Below are positions 24,033-36,414 of a stretch of 64,000 nucleotides of DNA, piece by piece. Numbering within the stretch: position 1 is the stretch's first letter; every line of letters starts with the position of its first letter. A model generated the notes under the pieces. It was not told where the DNA came from. It made no database searches and saw only the letters and a list, made by a program, of their open reading frames with translations. The DNA comes from Glebionis coronaria (taxonomy: Eukaryota; Streptophyta; Magnoliopsida; Asterales; Asteraceae), in contig CM046877.1 in assembly GCA_025667525.1 (NCBI GenBank), positions 623,184,262 through 623,248,261 on the forward strand, in the 5' to 3' direction. Position numbers and translations under genes: made by a program.

Positions 24033-24514
24033 CTAGGACTTCATTTCTTCGTCAAATGTTTTGGGATCATCCTCAACATTAAAGAAATAGGAGTATTGAT
24101 CAGAGACCTTATCCCTTGTACCTTCAACTAAGTATAGTTGAAATTCAGGCCCAAAATTCTTTGGAGTCCTATGCCTTGTGCTTTTTCTAAGCTTAGGCTC
24201 AGGTTGCTGAACCACAACCTCATTAGTGACCCTTTGAGGTTCTACTGAAGCACCAATGTCCTCAGCTCCAGTAGGAGTCCTAAGGCTTGGTCTAGGGACT
24301 GATGAGTACCTAGTCACCTTAAAGTTAACATCCCTTGATTCAATGATTGAGTTTATTGAAACTGAATCATTAGGTTCAATAACATAGAACCCATAAGCCT
24401 TGAAATGCTTAGCATATCCAACAAAGATTCATTCAATGCCTCTTTCACCCAAGGTTTTCACCTTTGGATCAGGGAGTCTTACAACATCCCTACAACCCTA
24501 AACTTTGAGGTAGT
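24033..24514 (-). pseudogene. element C integrase-RT linker
   Basis: A low-complexity linker typical of Copia pol, with the conserved piece GYAKHFKAYGFYVI before it and RKSTRHRTPKNFG in it. An in-frame TGA precedes IFVGYAKHF, and the frame shifts relative to the integrase ORF. It joins the integrase and RT domains in the polyprotein. Confidence 0.7.
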
Positions 24515-25558
24515 TCAAGTTTGGTTTCCTTTTATTCCAGAGTTCATAAGGGTAATCATGTTCCTTTTATTAGAAACCCTATTTAATAAATAGCAAGCTG
24601 TTAACATAGCTTCTCCCCAAAAAAACTGTTGACTCAGTCCTGAGTAGGAAAACATGGAATTAACCATCTCTTTTAGTACTCTATTTTTCCTTTCAGATAT
24701 ACCATTCTGTTGTGGGGTATATGGGGCAGTTGTTTCATGGATTATTCCAACAGACTGAAAGTATAAAGCATCCATGTACTCACCTCCCCTATCAGTCCTA
24801 AATCTTTTGATTTGGACTCCTTGTTGTAATTCAACTTCAGTTCTAAATACTTTAAATTTATCTAATGCTTCATCCTTAGTATGTAACAAATAAACATAGC
24901 AAAACCTAGAAGCATCATCAATAAATGTTACCAAGTATTTCTTATTCCCTAATGAGGGAGTAGCATGCAGATCACATAGGTCACTATGGATTAGCTCCAA
25001 AACTGTAGTTTCACGTTTTACATCCTGAAATGGTTTCTTAGTAATTTTGTTCAGCATACAAGTCTGACACTTATCAGTGTCCATGTCAAAGGCTGGAATT
25101 AACCCATCCTTAGACATATCTTGCATCCTCTTATAGTGGACATGGCCTAGTCTAGCATGCCATAGTGATGAATCATTCAGCTTAGTGGTAGTTATCAGGA
25201 CAGAATCAACATTAATACTAGAATCAATATTAAGCCTGAGCATTTGATTACTCAAATAGCCAAAACCAATAAACACACCATGTTTAGATAAAACAAATTT
25301 GTTAGATTCAATCACTTGTTTATAACCACAATTATTCAAAACACTACTAGAAACCAAGTTCTTCCTAATATTAGGAACATGCAAAACATTAAACAAAGAA
25401 ACAATCTTTCCAGAACTAAACTTAAGATCTACACAACCACGTCCATGCACTAGGGCTGTTGACTCATTTCCCATGTGAAGAATAGATCCATCATTCATTG
25501 ACTCATAAGTCTTGAACCAGCATCTATCTTTACACACATGAACAGTTGCTCCAGAGTC
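24515..25558 (-). pseudogene. element C protease end, GAG-pre-integrase and integrase
   Basis: Starting at the insertion point of D, the frame reads WVDSGATVHVCKD (protease active site DSG), then LWHARLGHVHYKRM with downstream CQTC (His/Cys zinc finger), then the integrase core with the D,D-35-E residues in LIHSDLCDL, FRTDRGGEY and PYTPQQNGISERKNR. The catalytic triad is intact by eye. The C-terminal part shifts frame near 24515. The protein would insert cDNA into chromosomes. Confidence 0.9.
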
Positions 25559-25563
25559 AACCC

Positions 25564-26780
25564 ATAATACTTGATTTTACCCTAGTATAAAATATTATCG
25601 TCCGAATCTCTTCGAATTGACTATTGGTTCAAAGTGCGACTCAATTGTCTTTTTGTGAACAAGAAAATGATTTGGTTGATTATCTATTTCAAATTAATAG
25701 CAAATAAGTAAGTGTCGTTGAGTAAAGTAGAAGTTTAAAGATTAAACTAAAAATAACGAGTTAAAAATAAATGCTTGAAAACTTAAAGCCAATATTAGAA
25801 AAAATACTTGAACACTAAATAAAACTAACACTTAGAAACTTTGTAAAAACAAGAAACTAAAACCATCGGAAAATTCAAAGTACACCCGTCGGAATGTTTG
25901 GTCGGAATAAGGCAATCGGAATAACAAAAATACCATTGGTCTGAATATGGTTGCAATCGGAATATTAGGGAAAACACTGATCGGAATATCCACAAATCAA
26001 AACCCAATCGGAATGTGCTAAAGTTTCCCCAATCGGAATACCACAAAATTACTACAATCGGAATACTCAATGCTCCACCCGTCGGAATATTAAACCCACA
26101 ATCGAAATAAGACAACTTGGGGCATTTCGGAATAATGATGCTCAAATTGGAATGGGTAAAACCCTAATCTGATCATACGATCGGAATAAGGGGAGGGGTA
26201 TGTAATCAGAATGCAACGATAGGAAAGGGGTTTAAACCCTTTCCGATTTATATGGGATTCGAAATAAGCAAAGGCAATAAGCTATTTTGATAAGCTATCA
26301 CCAATACTAGCACGAATCAAAAGTGAAATATACTAAATAAGCACAATCAACAACTTATCCTAACTTAAAATAATCAATCTTTTGATTCAAGCTATAAAAA
26401 GATGAACTTTTTAAGAAAACTTTTAAAAGTAAATAAGCTAAAAGAAACGAATAAGCCAATAAGCACAAGGAAGTTAAAGCTCAATCGAATGAAAGCTTAT
26501 GTAGGAACAAAAAGATTATCTTTTTAAGCACAAAAACATCAAGATCAACACGGATTTAATGTATTACGCACCAAAGTTAATCTAAAATCAAAGAAAGGTA
26601 GAATGAGATGAAAGATTAAAATCTTATCTAGAACTTGATTAATGAAATCAACAATACAAAAGGTTTAATCTTGAAAGATTAAACCACGCATAATTCCGAC
26701 TTTTACGACATAAAATACACGTTTTGGTCTTGTTTTTATTGGAAATAAGTGGTAAAAGGATAAGTGTTTACACACTTATT
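25564..26780 (-). repeat. element D, 3' LTR (internally deleted)
   Basis: Matches the 5' LTR (34708-36390) closely, except that about 480 bp corresponding to about 35826-36303 are missing, joined at an AAA/TAAA microhomology near 26682. The missing part includes the TATA box. The two LTR ends read TAATA..TGATTTTACC and ...CACACTTATT rather than a plain TG...CA; I set the edges from the AACCC target repeats. Confidence 0.85.
25880..26235. repeat. TCGGAAT motif array in element D 3' LTR
   Basis: The heptamer TCGGAAT, often as AATCGGAATA, occurs about a dozen times at uneven 15-35-bp spacing. The same array is at about 35020-35375 in the 5' LTR. It lies in the U3 part, upstream of the TATA box of the intact LTR, so repeated regulatory elements are a reasonable reading. 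Confidence 0.75.
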
Positions 26781-28810
26781 AAATCCCCTACACTTGACCA
26801 TTGCAATGCCCTCATGCAATGCATTAATTTTAAAACACGGTTTACATTTTCCATCATAAATAACCCACCTTGGCCTTTATTAAATACTAAACATAAAAGG
26901 ATAGAAACAAGTAAAGAAATTAAAGACTTACATTGGGTTTTGGCTGCCATAAACGTTTATCATCCTCATGTTTCACGTTCCCTATACCAAGCTTAAAAAC
27001 GAGATCATTGTTATTATAAGTTAGTAAACTAACACGAACTCATGTGGGTCAATTATTCACTTAGACTCCCTTAATCCTAGGTGTATCTCTTATATTTTAT
27101 TTTGTCTTGAATGATCACGAGGATGCATTGTTTGACTTATTTCGATAGTTATTTAGGCCGAAAATAAAGTGAACGATTTAATCAATAGTTAGCTAAAGGA
27201 CAAAATCTTTTAAAACTGCTTCTCGGGACCTCATAAAGTTCATATCTTGGCATAACTCGCTTCGCGATTTGAGACATTTCTCGGACCGATATTTGGCAGC
27301 GACTTCATACTTCAAATCTTTGAGAGACGTTCTTGAAATTATGGTCTTCTCTTCATAATAGGAATTTCTTCACTTGAAGTTTTGAGAGATTCTTCATCTT
27401 TGGACCACGACTTCATTTTTCTCCAATCTTTATTTTGGACTTTGATATACAACGATCCGCCTCCTTTTAGGACTTGGATCTATTTATCCTCATACCTTGT
27501 TAGGGCCTTTTTGGATAGACTTCTCCATGATCTTTAGGGGAGTATTTGCTTTTCGTCGTGTGTCTTGATCCGTCATATTGATTTTCGATAAATGATTCTT
27601 CACATCACAGGATCTTTAGCAACAAAATGTGGCCCTCGTGCCTTGTTAGGGCCTTTTCGGACTCGCCAATCTTTGCATCCCGCTTCAATAAGTTATGCCT
27701 TGGCTATGAACTCTAATCCGTACCGAGCAACTTTTAAACGATCTTGGGCTAGAAGCTAAGTAACCTTTTAAATCGTACAACCTTATTTATTGCAGATAAA
27801 TTTATTAACAAGCGAAGGGAGAATAGGCTTATAATTAACTCACATAAATTCACGAAAGAATACCAAACTTATAATTGACTCTGTCATCTCTCGTTCTCCA
27901 CAGTTTAAAATCTTAAGGAATGAGACTCGTGGATGCTTAGCCTATTAAATCAAAGTTTTAGGTTTTCGAGTCATCTATAGGATCTTGCAAATTCTTGGAC
28001 TTTTTCAAGTTTAGAAATCGTATTTTAAAGCTCCCTTGATAAACAACTCTCTAGGATCAATTATAGGAACTTGCGAAAAGTTCTTGTTCTTAAACCGTGA
28101 GAGTTAAGACTTTCGCATTTTATAGCTCCCTATATAAAAGCCTAGCAAAACTTGACTTAAACACGTTAAGGATACTAGCTAGAGTAAACTTAGATAAGTA
28201 AACTCGGGTTGAGTCAAAATGTTCACGACTAAGAAAAATTTAAAACCACTTTATTGAAAATTTATTCTAGCAAGGAAAGAAAATAAACATAACAAAGGAA
28301 AATACAACTATACAACTAGGCCAAAATAGATTAAAAATTTTGAAAAATGTCGAAAAATCAAATTTTCCGGTTAAAATGAGGGCAAATTCATGGATAAGAC
28401 CACTTACTTCGATAGAAGTCCCCCCTACACTTGAGATAAACATTGTCCTCAATGTTTAAGCATGTGGGAGTAAACTCCCCTACACTTAGGACATTGTGCA
28501 CTTTGTTTAAATCTTGCTAAGGAAAGGACAACTAAAGTGAATTCAATGTAAACATATAAAATATGAAATATTGAATCACAAGAGTTTGGGATAGAACCGG
28601 GAAGATGGGAACACGGTATCACGGTTCGTCAAAAGACATTAAGAGGCTCTTTGAAGCTTTAATCCCTGCACAGCACAAGAAACAAGACAACAAACACATA
28701 CGGGGCTCCCCCTACACTTATTATGAAAGCAGTAAAGGATAGATCACGGGTTGCCTCCCGAGAAGCGCTTGTTTTTGTTCACCGATTCACGAGCCTGACT
28801 CGACCCAAAT
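26781..28810 (-). other. element D 3' non-coding region with repeated purine-tract-like words
   Basis: Two kilobases without a convincing ORF between integrase and the 3' LTR. The word CCCCTACACTT (AAGTGTAGGGG in element sense) occurs four times: 26785-26795, beside the LTR where it serves as the polypurine tract, and 28422-28432, 28477-28487, 28709-28719. In related Athila elements this region may hold an envelope-like ORF, but none is visible here. Confidence 0.65.
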
Positions 28811-29560
28811 TTAGTTCATGGGAAACGTGGTGAGGGATGGAATCATCTCATGAGAGATGTCCTCACCAAGGTACAGCTTCAAACACTGGCCATTCACCTT
28901 GAAATTGGGCCCATTTGGCTGAGAAAGCTCAATGGTCCCATATGGAAAGACTTTGGCGACGGTGAATGGACCAGACCATCGGCTCTTCAACTTGCCAGAG
29001 AAGATCTTTAACCGAGAGTTAAAGAGTAAAACTTGATCACCAACATGGAACTCTTGGTTCTTAATTCTTGCATCATGTATAATCTTGGTCTTCTCTTTGT
29101 AGATCAGCGAGTTCTCATAAGCTTCATTCCTCAGTTCGTTGAGCTCATTGAGTTGAATCTTGCGAAGATCACCGGCTTTGTTGATGTCGAAGTTGGCCCA
29201 CTTCAAGGCCCAGTACGCCTTGTGTTCCAACTCGATAGGGAGGTGGCATGCTTTCCCGTACACAAGACGATAAGGTGTACAACCAATCGGGGTCTTATAA
29301 GCTGTACGGAAAGCCCACAGAGCATCATCTAACTTATCAGCCCATGTGGCACGATGCTCTCCCACAGTACGCTCCAAAATTCGCTCCAATCCACGGTTGG
29401 AAATCTCGGCTTGACCATTGGTTTGAGGATGATAAGCGGTGGAAAGATGATGATTAACACCATACTTTGCCATGACTCTTGCAAATTGATCATTGCAAAA
29501 ATGAGTGCTGCGGTCACTAAGAATAGCACGAGGAACGCCGAATCGAGCGAAAACTGCTTT
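28811..29560 (-). pseudogene. element D integrase core and C-terminus
   Basis: Continues the integrase from the upstream frame after a one-base shift around 29557-29566 (a run of A/T). It holds the second Asp (LSDR block) and the catalytic Glu in [18 protein letters not shown], followed by the [16 protein letters not shown]-terminal barrel typical of Ty3/gypsy integrase. The frame ends with a stop at 28811. Confidence 0.88.
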
Positions 29561-30650
29561 AAAAAGTTCACAACCACCCTCGCATCGTTCGTAGGGAGAG
29601 CCTTAGCTTCAACCCATTTAGAAACGTAGTCAACGGCTACGAGGATGTACTTGTTCCTTTTGGAGGATGGAAATGGCCCCATAAAGTCGATACCCCATAC
29701 GTCAAAGATTTTACATTCTTGTATGAAATTTTGAGGCATCTCATCTTTATATGTGATCTTGCCTTGGCGTTGGCAAGCATCACAATGCTTAACCATTTCG
29801 TGAGCGTCAAGATAAATGGTGGGCCAATAGAATCCAGAGTCAAACACTTTCTTAGCGGTGTAGTTGGGACCAAAGTGACCGCCAGTGGGTCCTTTATGGC
29901 AAGCAGAAAGGATTTGCAAAGCTGCCGGTCCATCAACACATCGACGAATGATCAGATCAGCACATTTTTTGCATAGAAAAGGGTCATCCCAAAAGTAAGT
30001 CTTAACATCATTCAAGAACTTCTTCTTTTGTTGTGATGTTAACCCTTTGATGAGAACACCACCCGCTAAGTAGTTTGCAATGTCGGCAAACCACGGGGTG
30101 TCATCAAGATTGAGATTTATAGACATTAAGGTCTCAAGGGAGAAAGATTCATTGATCTCTTTGTTCGGATGATCCCCTTGATATGGATCCTCAAGTCTAC
30201 TCAGATGATCCACGGCTAGGTTTTCAGCACCCTTCTTGTCGCGAATTCCAATGTTGAATTCTTGAAGGAGTAAAACCCAGCGAAGAAGTCTTGGTTTAGA
30301 GTCGTGCTTAGTCATCAAGTACTTCAACGCGGAATGGTCCGTGTATACGATGGTGGTGGATAAAACAAGATAGGGGCGAAATTTTTCAAAAGCATAGACA
30401 ACAGCTAAAAGCTCTTTTTCGGTTGTCGTATAATGCAATTGAGCCCCCGTCATTGTTTTGCTAGCATAGTGGATTGGTTGGAAATGTTTATTCACTCTTT
30501 GGCCCAAAACCGCACCAATAGCAAAGTCGCTAGCATCGCACATCAACTCAAAAGGTAGCTCCCAATTAGGGGTAACCAAGACCGGTGCCTTAGTTAGCTT
30601 ATCCTTAAGAAGATTGAAGGCTTCGATACACTCTTTAGAAAAGATAAAAG
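29557..30650 (-). pseudogene. element D RNase H and integrase N-terminal domain
   Basis: RNase H block [17 protein letters not shown], then [11 protein letters not shown], then the H-H-C-C zinc finger ([12 protein letters not shown] ... HCDACQRQG) and the first integrase Asp in [12 protein letters not shown]. The frame is joined to the RT ORF by a one-base insertion in a T6 run (30658-30663; A6 in element sense), and is lost again near 29560. Confidence 0.9.
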
Positions 30651-33064
30651 GAGTATCTTTTTTCCAAGAGGTGGGTCATCGGGCGAGCGATTTTAGAGAA
30701 ATCCTGAATGAATCGACGATAGAAGCCCGCATGACCCAGAAAACTTCTCACACCCTTCACGGTTGAAGGTGGAGGTAATTTGGCTATGACATCTACTTTA
30801 GCACTATCGACTTCAAGACCGGCTTTAGAGATTTTGTGTCCTAGCACAATGCCTTCTTTTACCATAAAATGGCATTTTTCCCAATTCAGAACAAGGCGAG
30901 TGTCTTCGCACCGCTTAAGCATACGTTCCAAATTGGCAAGGCAAGAAGAGAAGGAATCCCCAAAGACCGAGAAATCATCCATGAAGACTTCCATGGTTTG
31001 CTCAACCATGTCATGGAAGATAGCCAACATGTACCTTTGGAAAGTCCCGGGGGCATTGCATAAGCCAAAAGGCATTCTTTTGTAAGCAAATGTGCCATAG
31101 GGACAAGTGAATGTTGTCTTCTCTTGATCTTGGGGATCGATGGGTATTTGGAAATAACCCGAGAAACCATCAAGAAAGCAGTAATATTCATTACCTGCTA
31201 AACGTTCAAGCATTTGGTCCATAAAAGGAAGAGGGAAATGATCCTTTCTCGTGGCATCATTGAGTTTACGGTAGTCTATACAAACTCTCCACCCAGTAAC
31301 GAGGCGTGTAGGAATCCACTCGTTGTTGGCATTGGGCACAACGGTGATTCCACCCTTCTTAGGCACACAATGGACTGGACTAACCCATGGTGAATCCGAA
31401 ATAGGATAAATCATGCCCGCATCAAGAAGTTTGATAACCTCTTTTTTGATAACGTCATGGATTTTAGGATTCACCCTTTGTTGGCTTTGAATTGTGGGCT
31501 TAAAGTCGTCCTCCATGAGAATTTTATGTGTGAAAAAGTGAGGATCAATTCCGCGAATGTCAGAGATTTTCCAAGCGATAGCTCTTTTATGCTTCTTCAA
31601 CACGGCGATAAGTCGGGATTTTTCTTCTTCTTTCAGGTCCTTCGCGATGATGACTGGTAACTTCTTGTTTTCTTCAAGGAAAACGTACTCTAGATGAGGA
31701 GGTAGGTCCTTAAGCTCAAGAGTAGGAGGATCCTCAATATATGGTGAAACTAACGATGGATCATCATTAGTCACCTCTTTAGGAGAATGAGGAGAAAACG
31801 GGTCTTCATTGAGAAGTTTCTCAATAGTACGAATGTCTTCATCCCAATCGGTGGAAGAATCATCATACTTAATATCGAGAGGACCCAAGCTAGCTTCGAA
31901 ATCATCCAAGTCACTTTCTCCAAAAGGAGTCAATGACGGAGAAATTGAGGCAACAGTCTCAACATTGGGTAGAGAAGAGGGAGTACTTTTGCAAGCATCA
32001 TGAAAATGTTCTTCACAAGCCTCATCGAGAACATCAATAACATTAACACTCTCATATGAATAAGGTTGCTTAGAAATCTTACCCATGTTGAAGACAATTT
32101 TATCGTCACCAACTCTCATGATTATTTCGCCTGCGGCTACAGCAATGAGAGTGCGACCGGTCCTCAAGAAGGGACGTTCAACGATTAATGGAACACGAGG
32201 ATCCATCTCGTAGTCAGTGACAACAAAATCCACCGGGAAGGTGAATTTGTCAACGCCAACGAAAACGTCTTCGGCTATCCCCACTGGATAAGCAACCGTA
32301 CGGTTAGCTAATTCCAAGGTCATTTTGGTGGGGACTAGCTCGGGGAGAGATAATTGCTTCCAAACACTTAAAGGCATTAAGTTTATAATGGCACCTAGAT
32401 CGGCTAGGGCCATGCAATTCTCTACTCTCGGGAAGTTGCAAGGAATCAAGAAGCGACCCGGATCACCAAGTTTGGTGGGCAATTTCCTTAAGAGAACGGC
32501 GGAGCAATTCTCATTAAGTTGGGTCTGAGCAATGTCAAGAAGCTTCTCCTTGTCACTAAGAAGATCTTTAAACATCTTCGCGTATTTAGGCATGTGAGCG
32601 AGAGCCTCGGCAAAGGAGATGTTAAAATTCAATTGTTTAAACATTTTGAGAAAGTTTGAAACTTGAATATCATCCTTGCTCTTTTGCTTCTCTTTCCTCA
32701 ACCTTGAAGGATAAGGTATATTGGATGAAGAAGAAGGCTTAAGGGGAGTAGGATCACTCACAACCACGGGTGGTGGGGAAATGGGGGTAGAAGGCAAAGG
32801 AGGTGAGGAAAGTTGCTCGTTTTCCTTGTTTACAATCACGGGTGGAGGTGTAGGAAGCTCGGGTTTCGTATAACCTTTTCCACTACGAGTAGTGATTGCT
32901 TTCATCTCCCCTCTTGGGTTCGCAACGGTGTTACTCGGAAGAGTACCCGAAGAAGAGGGTTGATTACCTTGGAAGAGCGAACCGATCATATCACGTATGT
33001 TAAGCGCTTGAGTGCTGAAAGAGTCTCTCATGTCTGCACGAATATCATTACTTTGTTTTGCCAT
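30635..33064 (-). pseudogene. element D protease-reverse transcriptase ORF (809 residues)
   Basis: N-terminal repeats with MAKQSNDIRADMRDS, then ITTRSGKGYTKPELPTPPP, a proline-rich linker, the protease block ADLGAIINLMPLSVWKQL, and RT with CIDYRKLNDATRKDHFPLPF, FLDGFSGYFQIPI, TCPYGTFAYKRMPFGLCNAP and the catalytic box VFMDDFSVFG (FMDD, usual for Athila). It is separated from gag only by an in-frame TGA. All catalytic residues look intact, so decay is recent or slight. Confidence 0.92.
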
Positions 33065-33082
33065 GTCATTCCTTAGCTCGGC

Positions 33083-34459
33083 TCAAATATCGTTCCCTTG
33101 TTTTTCCATTTCACCCTTCAAGTTGACGAATTGACTCTGAAGATTCGTTACCATCTCTTGATTAGTCTTCATGAACGTCTCGACGTCTTGATTCAATGCC
33201 ATTGGTTGATTGAGAAGTGGAGCTTGGTAAGCTTGAGGATTTCCTTGAGTTGGGTATGGGTTTCTTTGGGATTGATATTGATTGTTAGCACGAGGTTGGG
33301 ATTGGTTGTTTCGGTTATAGCTTTGTTGTTGGTTTTGGTTTGGAGGAGGGAAACCGGGTGGAACAAGATAGTTGTTTGAACGATAACTTATCAAGTTACG
33401 ATCTCCTTGAGGACGAGCTTGATAGCCTCCCGTGGGATAAGTACCGTATGCCGCGTTAACGTTTTCAGAAAAATTGCCTCGAGTGGAAGGACAATCATTG
33501 TAGGAATGAGGACCACCACATGTGTCACAAGAGATAGCAACGGCTTTAGCTTGTTGAAAGTGGTTTGTGGCCATGGTCATGAAATTCTTGTTCATCTCTG
33601 CGATTTGTTGGGTAAGTTCGGTTATCTCGGGATTGGAAGTAGTAGAAGAAAAATTGACTCTCGAGTTAGATCTTGAGGATGCAGATGAATTCCAATTCTT
33701 GTGGTAAGTAGTCATGTTTTCAATCAACTCTCTACACTCCTCCGGTCTCCTTTTCATAAAAGTACCACCGGCGGCAGCGTTGATCGTGTCACGATCACGA
33801 AAAGTGAGACCATTGTAGAAAGTATCAATGAGAGTGACGGGGAGCATGTTATGGTTCGGACAGCGGTCGATCAAATCATTGTGTCGTTCCCAAGCATTGA
33901 AGAGCGATTCATCATTGTCTTGCATTAATCCACTAATTTGGTTACGAAGGCTTGTGACCATGGATGGTGGGAAGTAGCGCGACAAAAAGCGTTGAGTCAT
34001 GTCATTCCAAGTATGAATAGAATTCTTTGGGAGACGGTCAAACCATTTTTCGGCATGGTGAGAAAGTGAGTGGGGAAATAGTTGAAAGCGAACGTCATCC
34101 ATAGAAACACTGGGGGACTTCATGCTTTGGGTGATGGTAATGAATTTGTCGAGGTGTTTATTGGCATCATCATCCGGAATTCCGCGAAATGGGTTAGTTT
34201 GCACTTGTTGGATCAGGTGATGCTTCAACGAAAACTCCTGAGCCGTGATGTGCATCGGCGCAATCGGGCCTCCGCGTCCGTTCATGATGGGTTGACACAA
34301 TTCCTCCATTGTTCGTAAATCAGGTAGGGGGATATTGTTGTTGTTGTTATTGTTATTCAAATTGGGTAGAGGTGGGTTATTATTGTTGTTACTAACACCG
34401 GCCATATCTAAATCTTCACGAGTCTCGGGCTCAGAATAGTTCGAAGATCTAGTACGCAT
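33083..34459 (-). pseudogene. element D gag (458 residues)
   Basis: Starts MRTRSSNYSEPE, then an Asn tract, RTMEELCQP, MNGRGGPIAPMHITAQEF, the capsid core HHAEKWFDRLPKNSIHTW and FLSRYFPPSMVTSLRN, and a CCHC knuckle CDTCGGPHSYNDC. It ends at a TGA (33083-33085) in frame with the downstream protease-RT ORF; relatives likely read CGA (Arg) there. Gag-Pol would otherwise be one frame. The protein forms the virus-like particle. Confidence 0.9.
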
Positions 34460-34682
34460 ACACCTGCAGAAGAAAAATATACACAGAGAATATCTATATA
34501 ATCTTTTTGGTGCAAAACCTTTGGAAAAGAATTGCTTTTATTGATTTTTCAATGTTTTTGTATTTTTGAAGAATTTTATATTTTTATATGGTTTTTGAAA
34601 ATTTTTGAAGAAGGAAAATAACGTTCAAAGAACGGATCCCAAAATTCAATGCGTCTCTCACTAAAAACCGTTAATCGTAACG

Positions 34683-34707
34683 AAAAGAGCCGGCAACGGC
34701 GCTATTT
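34683..34707 (-). promoter_or_regulatory. primer-binding site of element D
   Basis: In element sense AATAGCGCCGTTGCCGGC, a slightly altered form of the TGGCGCCGTTGCCGGGG site (tRNA-Asp type) used by Athila elements. Confidence 0.7.
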
Positions 34708-36390
34708 AATAACTGATTTTACCCTAGTATAAAATATTATCGTCCGAATCTCTTCGAATTGACTATTGGTTCAAAGTGCGACTCAATTGTCTTTTGGTGA
34801 ACAAGAAAATGGTTTGGTTGATTATCTATTTCAAATTAATAGCAAATAAGTAAGTGTCGTTGAGTAAAGTAGAAGTTTAAAGATTAAACTAAAAATAACG
34901 AGTTAAAAATAAATGCTTGAAAACTTAAAGGCAATATTAGAAAAAAATACTTGAACACTAAATAAAACTAACACTTAGAAACTTTGTAAAAACAAGAAAC
35001 TAAAACCATCAGAAAATGCAAAGTACACCCGTCGGAATGTTTGGTCGGAATAAGGCAATCGGAATAACAAAAATACCCTTGGTCTGAATATGGTTGCAAT
35101 CGGAATATTAGGGAAAACACTGATCGGAATATCCACAAATCAAAACCCAATCAGAATGTGCTAAAGCTTCCCCAATCGGAATACCACAAAATTACTACAA
35201 TCGGAATACTCAATGCTCCACCCGTCGGAATATTAAACCCACAATCGGAATAAGACAACTTGGGGTTTATCGGAATAATGATGCTCAACTCGGAATGGGT
35301 AAAACCCTAATCCGATCATACGATCGGAATAAGGGGAGGGGTATGTAATCGGAATGCAACGATCGGAAAGGGGTTTAAACCCTTTCCGATTTATATGGGA
35401 TTTGAAATAAGCAAAGGCAATAAGCTATTTTGATAAGCTATCACCAATACTAGCACGAATCAAAAGTGAAATATACTAAATAAGCACAATCAACAACTTA
35501 TCCTAACTTAAAATAATCAATCTTTTGATTCAAGCTATAAAAAGATGAACTTTTTAAGAAAACTTTTAAAAGTAAATAAGCTAAAAGAAACGAATAAGCC
35601 AATAAGCACAAGGAACTTAAAGCTCAATCGAATGAAAGCTTATGTAGGAACAAAAAGATTAACTTTTTAAGCACAAAAACATCAAGATCAACACGGATTT
35701 AATGTATGACGCACCAAAGTTAATCTAAAATCAAAGAAAGGTAGAATGAGATGAAAGATTGAAAGCTTAGCTAGAACTTGATTAATGAAATCAACAATAC
35801 AAAAGGTTTAATCTTGAAAGATTAAAAAAAAGCAAAGATGAAAACTTTGTGAGAGAAAGTTTAGAACTTTCTCTCTCTAAAACTAGAAAGAAAAGTGAAA
35901 AATGAAAAACTTAACACTAAAAACTAACTACCCTCCTAATGTGTATTAGGAGGGTATTTATAGGGAAAATGGGAAGGAGTGCATGTGTTGCATCTTCTTT
36001 CTTTCTTTCTTTACGTCTTCTCGACTCGATTTAATTCTTTGTCTTTTCTTGACGTCGTCTCGGGATTTGAACTTGTCTTGATAATTTTCTTCTTTAATTT
36101 AATTTAGACTTGAGTTCTTAGACTTCATTAAACTTCTGTCTTTAGACTTTTTCTTCGATAAATCTTCAGAATAGGCCTTGGACTTCCGTTTTGCACTCTT
36201 GATCTTTTGACTTCGTCTTTTCCCGTTTTCTTCGATAAAAGCCCGTGAAAGCCCGTGTTTTCTTCCTTTTTGATCTTTTGGTCCTAAAACACAATAAAAA
36301 CACAAACCACGCATAATTCCGACTTTTACGACATAAAATACACGTTTTGGTCTTGTTTGTGGTAAAAGGATAAGTGTTTACACACTTATT
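34708..36390 (-). repeat. element D, 5' LTR (about 1.68 kb, complete)
   Basis: Full-length LTR containing the TCGGAAT array (about 35020-35375) and, in the part missing from the other LTR, a TATAAATA box (35955-35962, minus sense) and a CTTT-rich run. Transcription would run leftward into gag. Confidence 0.88.
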
Positions 36391-36414
36391 AACCCACCAC
36401 GCAACATCATCATC

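Larger units (their letters stand above)
25564..36390 (-). mobile_element. element D: Athila-like Ty3/gypsy retrotransposon
   Basis: Both LTRs, a primer site, gag, protease, RT, RNase H and integrase are in the order of Ty3/gypsy. The element interrupts the DSGAT protease codons of element C. AACCC flanks it on both sides (25559-25563 and 36391-36395), and joining the flanks restores the reading of C. Gag blocks such as RTMEELCQP and MNGRGGPIAPM and the protease site ADLGAIINLMP identify the Athila lineage. Lesions are few: one in-frame TGA, two one-base frameshifts and a deletion in the 3' LTR. No envelope-like ORF is present in the 2-kb 3' region. Confidence 0.92.
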
